Shown: positions 10,409 to 19,800 of the stretch, in pieces | Layout: each line of letters starts with the position of its first letter | Position numbering within the stretch: position 1 is the stretch's first letter | NCBI GenBank assembly: GCA_002812745.2 | Contig: NCSJ02000166.1 | Location: forward strand, 1-64,000 | Direction: 5' to 3' | Length of the DNA stretch: 64,000 bases | From: Scytalidium lignicola | Lineage: Eukaryota; Ascomycota; Leotiomycetes | The notes under the pieces: model-generated | What the model was told of the DNA's origin: nothing | Databases searched by the model: none | The model's input: the letters and a program-made list of their open reading frames with translations, nothing else | Made by a program: the position numbers and the translations under genes

Positions 10409-12939
10409 ATGGACTCGAAACGGAAGATCAATGGTGCAAATGCAGTGGAGATAGATGATAGATCTGCAAAAAGAAGAAGGCTTCCCAATGTGAGTCTCCA
10501 CATCCATCATTCAATATGGAGTGTCCAGTTGCTATGGTTTGGTTCTCGTTCGTGGTGGAATTTGTAGGGAGCTTGCGCCAGTCCAATGGTGTAGGAGACA
10601 AGTACCACCGACACCTACAGAACCTGCAACAAATATTGACGAAAGCGACCTTTTTGGGAGACAATGCTGACAGAGAATAGGATATCAGCGAGGAAACACC
10701 CGAGACCACCATGGAAAAGGGACTGGCTTTTGTGGAGCATCTCAAGAAAACTACAGATAAGAGGTATGATGGTTTTCCCGGGTTTCGCGATATCTTAAGC
10801 CATCTTGCAACAGTGAAGTGCTTATTATCCTGTGGACTCTTCTGCCGCTACTGCATGCTTCTATATCTTGAGTTTCTACTCACTCTTTCCTGCCTATGTA
10901 CCAAGACAAGAAATATGAAAAGGCTAACCGCAATCCTAGTGGTCGACTTGTCGCAACCAATTTCCTCACTCTTCCCAGCAAACGACAGCTCCCAGATTAT
11001 TACAAGGTTATAAAAATGCCCGTCGCATTAGATACGATCCAAGCGAAGTTAATGCGAAGAGAGTTTCCAAACTTATCTGCAGTTGAGAGCTACTTTAAAC
11101 GGATGATCTCGAATGCCAAGGAGTATAATCAGAAGGGGTCTGAAATTTATGATGATGCTGAAAGGATTAGAAAGGCTTTGAGCAATTACATGACTAAAAA
11201 TAACCCGGCCTATAAGACTCCAGGTTATGTTGCCTTACCTGCTCCTATACCACCCGAGTTACTCCAAGATAAGAGTGACAGTGAGGCCGATGCTGAAGGC
11301 GAGATTGAGGAAGAAGAGGCTGAGGCTACCCCTCAAACAAAGAGAGGGCCGGGTCGACCACCAAAAAACCTACAAACTCAAGTTCAGAGGTCAAGCACAA
11401 CACCTGCAACCTCGGACCAACACTATGATGATGTTGGTTTTGAGCGACTCACCTTCCAACAAGCTCAAGAGAAGATCGTTTCTGACATGATCCGATATAA
11501 AGAAGATCTGGAGTAAACCTACCACTCCAACCGACGAATTTCTTTTGCTAACTATACTTTAGTGACGAATATGCAGCTTTCGAAGTGTTTGTAAACCTTC
11601 CACCTCGGAGTTTAAAGGACTACTACCAAGTCATTCCATACCCTGTTTCGTTAAAAAAGCTTCAGAAACGCGTGAAAGGTATCCATGGAAGAGCAGATGC
11701 AACGGGTGTCTCTGATTTCAAGACTTGGGCAGCTTTTGAAGAGGAAGCTGGTTACATATGGAAGAACGCTTGGCACTACAATGAGGATGGTAGTGAGATA
11801 TCGAATTTGGCAAAAGAATTAGAGGCAAGTCTTTAGGTGTTCCTGTATCAAAAAGAATTCAAATTAACAGCTTCATAGACCTTTTTCTATAAGGCTTTGC
11901 AAGGAGCGAAAAAGGCGGTCCCTGAACCGGTATCGACGAAGATAAAGTTGAGAACAACTGCTCAACCAGATAGGCCATCACCAAGAATCACTTTACACCT
12001 ATCAGGGAAAGCGAGTCCCGCTGGATCTCCTGCTCCACAGCAAAATGGGGTTAACGGGACCGGAGTCCCAGTTAACGGTGTATCTCGAAAAGTTGCATTG
12101 ACGGGATCTAACTCTGGAACGCCGTCCTTGGATCACCTCGAACGGACAAGAAGCATGTCTGGCTCCGTCGCTTCCCCAACGCCTTCCCAATCTACTGCGG
12201 TCAAGCGTGAAGAAGGCATTGGTAATTCGCCTGCTCCGCCTCCTGTACAGAACACGCAAGCAAGCTCCACTCAGGAGGGCCACAATGGCATCCAGGCAGG
12301 AATTGGTATGCCACCGCCAACGTCGGGTGTATCTAGTCAAAGTCCATTCCCTCAGTCCGGATATGCTCATTCTTTTAACCATACACCAGTCTATCATCCC
12401 CCCAATCCAAGCTATGAATCAAAATGGAGACAACCTGGCAAAAGTGAGTCGCTCATTTAATTTATGAAATAGAAAAGTTATTGTCTATTTATTGTGAATG
12501 TTTACTAATTTCTTTAGCTGCCTCTGATGCTATGATCATGAATTTAAGTTTAGCTACGCACCCAGGTCTCAATATAGCACGTCACTTCCGCATGGATTTA
12601 CCACCATCCCCCACAATGGCTCAGCAGTCGATCACTATTAATCTTCCGCCGACGCACTATTATCTTCAGATTAAGCCGACAATTGCACCTTCGCTGCTTG
12701 ACCGTCAACATAAGTTATTTGTAACATCAGGAATTCAACGGCTTCATGCAATGCCAACGATTCCTGGTCATCCAGTGGATCCTCGGCATCCACTTTTCGA
12801 AGCACGTCTCCTGCCAGGGGTCAATCGGATAGAGATCGAGCTCATCGCAGCACTCCCAAAAGGCTCATCGAAGCCTGCAAATGGGCAAGATGTTGAACTA
12901 GAGAAGATAACTGTCTTTGCAAATCTCATGAGATCGTAA
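10409..12939 (+). CDS. RSC4: RSC chromatin-remodelling subunit Rsc4, tandem bromodomain protein
   Basis: Six exons: 10409-10489, 10681-10763, 10940-11512, 11563-11824, 11879-12443 and 12518-12939, giving about 661 aa. In yeast, Rsc4 is an RSC subunit whose two bromodomains read acetylated histone H3. The first bromodomain (about residues 40-150) shows PDYYKVIKMPVALDTI and the acetyl-lysine-binding region NAKEYNQKGSEIYDDA. An acidic linker and an AT-hook-like KRGPGRPPKN (about residue 189) follow. The second bromodomain (about 235-335) shows KDYYQVIPYPVSL and NAWHYNEDGSEI. Then come a Ser/Pro-rich linker and a conserved C-terminal domain. Intron 4 begins with gcaagt, a GC-AG intron. Its acceptor is most likely at 11878 because that keeps TFFYKALQGAKK in frame; 11893 is a possible alternative. 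Intron 1 (191 nt) may hide an unrecognised small exon. Confidence 0.9.
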
Positions 12940-13393
12940 TTATTGAGTTATATATTCCTAGGTTGGCTATGTTACTGGTGGTCTCGATATAGTGACCTCC
13001 AACATGGAGTTCAGGTAACAGGGTATCATTGGACTGGAGTTAATGATGCTAGGGAAGATATATCATGTATTCTAAAACGAGAATGAGTAAATGTGCACGC
13101 TAGTTAATACACAAGTACTTTTTACAATTCCTAGGTCCGCTATTTATAATGATTCGACCAGAAACTCTACAGCTCTTTAACTGATTATATTTGGTCATGT
13201 GACTCGGTGCGCACTAGCGAGACTAGATGCGGGGTCTGAGGAAATTCAATCCAGTGGCGGATAGCCGAGCAAAACTTATGGTAGGCGCTAGTAAAAAACT
13301 CACACTCTTAAAAAAGTTCGAGGTCGGAATCGATTGTCCCGCCGTGACCTTTATTTTCTTCATTCTTCAATCGAATCAAGAACCATATCCAAA
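12940..13393. other. Intergenic between RSC4 and the Hsp70 gene
   Basis: Tandem genes on the same strand. It holds the RSC4 3' UTR and the promoter of the Ssb-type Hsp70. No strict heat-shock element array is seen, which fits the constitutive expression usual for Ssb genes. Confidence 0.5.
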
Positions 13394-15562
13394 ATGGCTG
13401 ACGAAGTCTATGACGGTGCGATCGGTATCGATCTTGGTTAGTATATTATCACTATTACAGCATAAAGCNAAAAAATATCACTGTTCCTAATACTAATAAT
13501 ATCTTTTTAGGCACAACATACTCTTGCGTTGCCAATTATGAAGGCACCAATGTGGAAATCAGTACGTTTCACTATCATAGATATATTTAAATTTATGATC
13601 ACTCTGGAATACAGATTACTGATGTTTTATCAGTTGCCAACGAGCAGGGTAGCTTCACCACCCCATCATTCGTTTCTTTCACCGACAAGGAGCGTTTGAT
13701 CGGTGAATCCGCCAAGAACCAGGCTGCTATGAACCCCAGAAATACCATCTTTGATATCAAGTGAGTAACCGCAGTTTCCATAATTTAGCATATTTTTTGG
13801 ACCTTGACTGACATGTGCGCTAGGCGATTGATTGGACGAAGATTTGACGACCCAACTGTCAAAAAGGATATCGAGTCGTGGCCATTCAAGGTCGTTGATC
13901 TGGATGGAAGCCCTTCCGTTGAGGTCGAGTACCTTGGTGAGACTAAGGTTTTCTCTCCTCAAGAGATCTCGTCCATGGTTTTGAGCAAGGTATTTCTTTC
14001 ACAATTTCGCCACTGTGAGAATATCGGAGACTTACTATAGGGTTCCTTAGATGAAAGAGGTTGCAGAAACCAAGTTAGGCAAGAAGGTTACAAAAGCGGT
14101 CATTACCGTCCCTGCCTACTTCAATGATAACCAGCGTCAAGCTACCAAGGATGCTGGTGCAATCGCAGGTCTCAACGTTCTCCGTATAATCAACGAGCCA
14201 ACCGCTGCCGCTATTGCGTACGGTCTTGGTGCCGGAAAGTCTAGCAAGGAGCGAAACGTTCTCATCTATGATCTTGGTGGTGGAACTTTTGATGTTTCTC
14301 TCTTGAACATCCAAGGTGGTGTCTTCACTGTCAAGGCTACTGCTGGTGACACCCACTTGGGAGGTCAAGATTTCGATACCAACCTCCTTGAGCACTTCAA
14401 GAAGGAGTTCCAGCGTAAGACCAAGAAGGATATTTCAGGAGACCCACGTGCTCTCCGACGTCTCCGTACTGCTTGTGAACGTGCCAAGAGAACCTTGTCC
14501 AGCGGTGCTCAAACCACTGTTGAGATTGACTCTCTATTCGATGGAGAAGATTTCAATGCTCAGATCACTCGTGCTCGTTTTGAGGATCTCAACTCCAAGG
14601 CTTTCAATGGCACTTTAGAGCCAGTTGCACAGGTTCTGAAGGATGCCGGACTTGACAAGAGCAAAGTTGAAGAAATTGTGCTCGTCGGTGGTTCTACACG
14701 TATTCCTCGGATACAGAAGCTCCTTAGCGACTTCTTCGATGGCAAGAAGCTCGAGAAGAGCATCAACCCTGATGAGGCTGTTGCATACGGTGCTGCAGTA
14801 CAAGCCGGTATCCTCTCTGGAAAGGCCACATCTGCTGATACAGCCGATCTCCTCCTTTTGGATGTTGTTCCTCTCTCCCTTGGTGTTGCCATGGAGGGTA
14901 ACATCTTTGCCCCAGTTGTCTCACGTGGTCAGACTGTTCCTACTATCAAGAAGCGCACATTCACCACTGTCGCCGACAACCAACAAACTGTACAATTCCC
15001 TGTCTTCCAGGGTGAGCGTGTAAACTGCGAGGACAACACTTCCCTCGGAGAGTTCACTCTCGCACCAATCCCTCCTATGAAGGCCGGCGAAGCCGTTCTT
15101 GAGGTTGTTTTTGAAGTCGATGTCAACGGTATCCTCAAGGTTACCGCCACTGAGAAGACCTCTGGTCGTAGCGCTAATATTACCATCTCTAACTCTGTTG
15201 GAAAGTTGTCCTCAACTGAAATTGAGACTATGATCAATGGTTAGTAATTTAAGAGAAATTGATAACTATTGTTGAGTACTAACCTCGTATTAGATGCCGA
15301 GAAGTTCAAGAACAGCGATGAGGCTTTCAGCAAGAAATTCGAAGCTAGACAACAGCTCGAATCTTATATCTCAAGAGTTGAGGAGATTGTGTCTGATCCA
15401 ACTATGTCTCTTAAACTCAAGCGTGGAACTAAGGAGAAGATCGAAGCTGCCCTTAGCGATGCCATGGGCCAGCTTGAGATTGATGATTCGGGCGCTGATG
15501 ATTTGAAGAAGAAGGAGCTTGCCCTGAAGAGAGTTGTGACCAAGGCTATGTCAACTCGCTAA
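13394..15562 (+). CDS. SSB1: Ribosome-associated Hsp70 chaperone, Ssb type
   Basis: Six exons: 13394-13436, 13511-13561, 13634-13760, 13824-13989, 14051-15239 and 15294-15562, giving 614 aa, the usual Ssb length. Ssb Hsp70s bind ribosomes with the RAC cochaperone and fold nascent chains. Hsp70 signatures are intact: GIDLGTTYS near residue 11, [45 protein letters not shown] and [13 protein letters not shown]. The substrate-binding region contains [17 protein letters not shown]. The C-terminus ends in VVTKAMSTR rather than EEVD, and the overall wording matches Ssb rather than Ssa. Introns cluster at the 5' end, with small early exons, and intron 1 contains an N at 13469. All phases agree. Confidence 0.95.
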
Positions 15563-15889
15563 ATGTGCGCATGAAGTAAAACTACACAGGGAGAAAAACG
15601 GTGTTGATACATGATACATGATTCATGACATGGATTGGCCATTTGGTTCCAGGCTCTTTCACTGGGTTTTCTTAAAAGTCACTTACGGATTGCGGAGTGC
15701 GGATTCCTCATTTCGGTGATTTCTGATCCAATGGATTGTTCTATTTTTGCTACGGGCATAAAACGAGCTTGTAGAACAGGAAGTAAGGAATGTTAATCAA
15801 ATCGAATGAAACTGGTTCAGAAAAAAATATAGATCTTTTATTCTCATTTAGTGTATGTCCCAAGGCTGTGCCAATTTCATCTCTGGAAA
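15563..15889. other. Convergent spacer between the Hsp70 and F-box-like genes
   Basis: 327 bp between the stop codons of two convergent genes, presumably 3' UTRs. It contains a short direct repeat of 'catgat' units near 15606-15630. No gene seen. Confidence 0.5.
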
Positions 15890-16507
15890 TCAAACTATGC
15901 GAAGTAACCAGGAAATATCCTTAATCTTAGGAACAGACATATCTGATGTACCTCCATATTCGTATGACTCTGTGACTAGGCTTACACGCTCGAGATAAGG
16001 ATCCTGACAAAGTGCTTTCAAGGCCAGGACTGGATGTTTGTTTATTGTCGGAATTTTGCCTTCACTTAGCGTCTTCAACGTGATGAAGTCGCTTTGTCTA
16101 ATGGTAACACACATGATCCTCAGATGTCCATTCAGAATACAATCTTGTAATGCTAGAACTAGATCGTCGCAAAAGAAGCTAAATGACCCCCACCTGGTAA
16201 TCTTAAGATGTAGCTCTCGTATTGCACGTCGATTGTCGCGCCAGCCTGGCTCCAAGAAATAATCCCAGGAGTCATTGTGCTTCCGGACTATGATCTGGAA
16301 AGAATTACATGAAAAGTAGACAGGGCGTAACTCTGCATATAGCTGATGGCACGCCAGGAGAACATTAAGTGGGAAGGAAGTATGTGCATCGAGTAGCCCA
16401 AGGGATATGGTGCTGGTGCTGGTGCTGGTGCACACAAGAATATAGATTCTTTCGCGGATTTCTGGCGGGAGTTCTAGAAATGGGAAATATTGGATCCCCG
16501 TTGGCAT
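15890..16507 (-). CDS. F-box-like hypothetical protein
   Basis: Intronless ORF of 205 aa. The N-terminus reads FPFLELPPEIRERIYILV, followed after a spacer by NVLLACHQLYAELRPVYFSCNSF. This LPPEIRxxIY ... CxQLYxExxPVxF pattern is common in the large, fast-evolving F-box-like/2EXR-type families of filamentous ascomycetes. Such proteins are usually of unknown function; true F-box proteins recruit substrates to SCF ubiquitin ligases. A Ser-Thr repeat (TSTSTSTIS) is encoded by a trinucleotide tract at about 16411-16432. No catalytic motif, signal peptide or membrane segment is seen. It is convergent with the Hsp70 gene and divergent from RRF1, with only about 190 bp to the RRF1 start. Confidence 0.65.
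   Translation of the reverse strand: MPTGIQYFPFLELPPEIRERIYILVCTSTSTSTISLGLLDAHTSFPLNVLLACHQLYAELRPVYFSCNSFQIIVRKHNDSWDYFLEPGWRDNRRAIRELHLKITRWGSFSFFCDDLVLALQDCILNGHLRIMCVTIRQSDFITLKTLSEGKIPTINKHPVLALKALCQDPYLERVSLVTESYEYGGTSDMSVPKIKDISWLLRIV
16411..16432. repeat. Trinucleotide tract inside the F-box-like gene
   Basis: Tandem GGTGCT units on the plus strand, encoding alternating Ser and Thr on the minus strand. Such tracts often vary in length between strains. Confidence 0.6.
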
Positions 16508-16698
16508 AGTTTTAGCACCAAATCAAAAAGATTAGTCGTCCGAACTCGAGGTTGGGAGTGTTTTCTTGCAACGACTATTAATTACAGTAGTTAAGAAAGG
16601 CTGAACCTTGACGCGAGGCCAAATGCCCGCCTTGTCGCCAAGTCTTAATATGAAAGCTGGAATTGGTGACGCCTCACCATTTCTATCTCCATCTAACA

Positions 16699-17636
16699 AT
16701 GCCCCCACCAACCGCAATTCGAACAAGGCCACTCTTGAATCTCCTTCGAAGGAGTTCTTGTGCCATTGAGGTGCCATCACTGTATATAATCCCAAAAATC
16801 CTTGCAATAAATAAGCAATTGACCGTTTTATAGAAGTCGCAGTTGTTTGGTGGTGCAGACGCGATTACGAATTTCCACACCACCTCGTCTTACATGCCAT
16901 GGCTGTAGAAATTTTGGAAGCACTCCAGTAGTGTTTAAAAAGGGTGGTAAAGGCAAGGGCCAGCAGTCAGAGACCAATGATCAGCCCGAACAAAAACAAA
17001 CAGATGACCCCTACGACTTCTCTACTTTAGACCTAGGCATTACCAAGGTCCTAGAAAAGCTTAAGAATGACTTAGCAAAGCTTCGAACCGGTGGGAGGTT
17101 CAATCCAGAGGCCTTGGAAAATGTGAGGGTACACTTGACCAAGGATTCAAAATCTACTATAAAGCTAGGAGAACTGGCACAAGTTTTACCAAAGGGAGGT
17201 CGGATGGTTACAGTCTTGGTTGGTGAGAAAGATGTAATATATCTTTATACGATGCTTTTCGGTCTCCCTACTAACATACATGTAGCATGTGAAACCCATT
17301 GTATCCGCGATTCAGGGTACCAAGGACTTGAACCTCCAACCTGTGGTTGACGCACATAATGCCTCCCAACTCAACATCCCAATTCCACCTCCCACAAAAG
17401 AATCACGAGACCTAGCAATGGCTGCAGCCCACAAGGCAGGAGAGACAGCGCATGCAAATGTTCGAAATGAGAGAGCCGTAATGCAGAAGAGGTTGAGAGC
17501 AATGGAGCTTAAGAAGACTGTCCGCCCAGATGACCTCAGGAAGGCTCACAAAGAAATGGAAAAGATAGTAGATGCGGCAGGTACGAACATTAAAAAGACG
17601 GTGGATGCAGCAAGGAAGGCAATGGAACAAGCTTGA
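16699..17636 (+). CDS. RRF1: Mitochondrial ribosome recycling factor
   Basis: Preferred model: exons 16699-16781, 16834-17233 and 17286-17636, giving 277 aa, with introns of 52 nt each. Ribosome recycling factor splits post-termination ribosomes with EF-G, here in mitochondria. The N-terminus is Arg/Ser-rich and amphipathic-looking (MPPPTAIRTRPLLNLLRR) and ends in GCRNFGST, a plausible presequence. The RRF domain starts near FSTLDLGI and includes LKNDLAKLRTGGRFNPEALE, VKPIVSAIQ, LNIPIPPPTKESRD and a long C-terminal helix (MQKRLRAMELKK and the region after it). The first exon is the uncertain part. An alternative phase-0 splice from 16770 to 16859 also keeps the frame and gives a shorter leader. 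There is no ATG in the second exon upstream of the domain, so an upstream exon is required. Confidence 0.9.
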
Positions 17637-17718
17637 GCCAGTTCTTATTGGATCATATATAATTTTGTACAATTAGACAAACTTGCCAGCTAAACACCTA
17701 TCTTACAAGCTCGATCAA

Positions 17719-18924
17719 TTACACATGCTTTGCTACTGGCTTCGCCCTGCCTGCTGGTGGTTTTTGTGTGGGTAGAAGCGTTCTCAACTTCTCCACAAGG
17801 TGAGTTTTATCTGCCGGTAAGTATGTCTCGTTATGTGTTAAATAGAAGTCTGCATGACCGGCAATATCTCCCTTTCTTGCTGGTTTAGGTGCTGCATAGT
17901 GGCCAGCAACAAGACCTTTTAATATCGCGGACTTTTCGGCGTCTGAAATAGTATCAAAGCGCTTTCCCAATGCCTCTAGACGTTGCTTCTCTTCGATACT
18001 TTCGAATAAGACGCCGTTTCTATTATATTCTGCAACCCTTGTTTTAGGATGGACATGGGCGCCATTTGTATGAAAGTCATTCGTAAGGACCTGCATCTTG
18101 TAGATTACCGACTCGGCCAATCCCCTCGGTGTCGAATTCGTAGCTACTGGAGGTCCTTGTTTCTTGAGACTTTCTGGCGTAGTAGTTGGAACAAACTCGG
18201 TCTTCACACCCTGCTCAGCAGAATTGAGGAACGCCAACTCTTCCGCAGTTAAAGGCTCATCAAAGTCTTCTTCCTGGTCTCTCTTGATCACCGGTCCCTT
18301 TCTTCGCTTCCCACGTGTAGCTTGTTTATTACCCCGGCCCCGAGACGCACTATTTTGACCCCCTCTCCCTCTTCCCCTTCCACGAACGGCACCACCTGCC
18401 CGACCACGATACCCAACACCCCGAGTAACTATTTTTGAACGATTGACTATATTCCCTGGTCGATCAGAGGAGCCTCGATTCCTAGGACCTCCAATTGGGG
18501 TTGGGTCTACTCTTGTAATGGTGAACCCTTGAGCAGGGGCAGCAGCAAGTGCTCGAGCATCAATTCCTTTCGGTCGCGAGGCGGGTAGAGATGATACTTC
18601 GGCAGCTGCATTGGCTGACCTTTGTGCGCGGGATATCCGAGGTGAATCTGCAAACCTGTCAGTATGATACAGGATAGATATTTGTTTATCCAACTAAAAT
18701 TTCTAATACTAACGTTGTTCCTCAGCGGCCTTAGATGCGGAAATCGAAAACTGTCTTAGGGATGCAGCAATTCCATCTGTGACTCTCACAAGATCACTTG
18801 CCAATGGCCTTCCCCAGCCAATGGCTGAATTAACATGCCATTTATACATGGCTGTCTGTATGGTGGAAGATAATTGAGCGTTCCTGCTGAGAATTAAATA
18901 TATAAGAAGACCATCAACGGCCAT
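17719..18924 (-). CDS. Unrecognised RGG-rich protein with mitochondrial-like N-terminus
   Basis: Two exons: 18924-18714 and 18647-17719, giving 379 aa, with a 66-nt intron (gttagt donor, tgcag acceptor). I do not recognise the family. An internal Met starting MYKWHVNSAIGW is a possible alternative start. The N-terminal part, rich in hydroxylated and basic residues, ends in LRQFSISASK, which looks like a mitochondrial cleavage region. About residues 140-185 form an Arg/Gly-rich patch (YRGRAGGAVRGRGRGRGG, then basic KRRKGP), an RNA-binding-like low-complexity region. The C-terminal half looks folded, with acidic LTAEELAFLNSAEQG, ESIEEKQRLEALGKRFD and HADFYLTHNETYLPADKTHLVEKLR. It is convergent with RRF1, only 82 bp stop to stop, and divergent from CDC26. 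A mitoribosome-associated role is a guess from the presequence and the RGG patch only. Confidence 0.8.
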
Positions 18925-19111
18925 AAGTTTCGTACTTAGTGCCTAATCGGTAATCCAGAGCCTCAGGCTCTAATCAGCCTTGTCCATTCATTCTTTAATT
19001 CATCCTTAATCCACCTCAAAGTCAACCACATACCATAACAATTTTCAGTCCATCTTCTTATATTTTAGCTCAATTGCACCAACAGAAGTATAAAATATAA
19101 ACTACACAATC

Positions 19112-19372
19112 ATGCTACGTCGAAAGCCAACCGCGTTAACTCTCACCACGGAAGACATCGCTATCTATGAAGACACCCGCGCTGCAGAAATCCTCCAACG
19201 AGAAGCAGATGCCAAAGCCCAAGCTCACGTGCAGGCACAGATGCAGGCTCAACAAAGCCATGACAAGAGTCAAAGTCGGGATCCAAGTAAAGAGTTACGG
19301 CCGCATGACAAGTCAAGAACTACATCTAGTAGAACACGGGAAGAGAGGCTAGGAATAAGCGGAAGAGGATGA
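19112..19372 (+). CDS. CDC26: Anaphase-promoting complex subunit Cdc26
   Basis: Intronless ORF of 86 aa. The N-terminus MLRRKPTALTLTTEDIAIYED matches the Cdc26 signature: MLRRxPTxI/L, then an acidic amphipathic helix. In the APC/C this N-terminus inserts into the TPR superhelix of Apc6/Cdc16 and stabilises it. The rest is Gln/Ala-rich (AQAHVQAQMQAQQ) and basic, probably disordered, and ends in TREERLGISGRG, a C-terminal block that recurs in fungal homologues. Small size is normal for the family. The start is fixed by the motif, since it begins at the first residue. It sits 187 bp from the divergent RGG-rich gene and points toward the TAF2 3' end. Confidence 0.9.
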   Translation: MLRRKPTALTLTTEDIAIYEDTRAAEILQREADAKAQAHVQAQMQAQQSHDKSQSRDPSKELRPHDKSRTTSSRTREERLGISGRG

Positions 19373-19800
19373 ACGGATGCCTGTCTTGGATATACCGATT
19401 TTGCCATATCATGCCGTATATGGAGCCAAGATTGCAATAGGAAAGCTTGACAGTTCTAGAGAAGCACGAATGTTGAATTGCAGAGATCTTTGAATAGCAG
19501 ATATCCGATTTCAACCATCTGTCTATCAACTACCTATTACCTATCTACGAAGATGCGTATGCAACTACATCGCGGTTTCGACAGATCAATTTTCGAGGAT
19601 CAATATTTGCGAAAATATAATCTCTCATATCCCCTAATATACACTCGAATCAGAAATATGCAGCGCTCTGCAATATGGTACAGCGAATCCCGTGCTATCC
19701 TGGAAAAAGATACCCCTGACTCCGATTCCGCTAAAATACAAACGCAACTGTTCTAATCACTAATACCATGAAATGAAGAACAACGAATCAGTAGTAGATG
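19373..19800. other. Convergent spacer CDC26/TAF2
   Basis: 428 bp between two convergent stop codons. A 92-codon ORF at 19478-19756 has no conserved features and is rejected. Presumed 3' UTRs. Confidence 0.5.

Noticed and set aside
10561..10680. Possible extra RSC4 exon in intron 1
   Set aside because: The stretch reads coding-like in one frame (PATNIDESDLFGRQ) but meets a stop, and direct joining of exons 1 and 2 gives a better match to the family.
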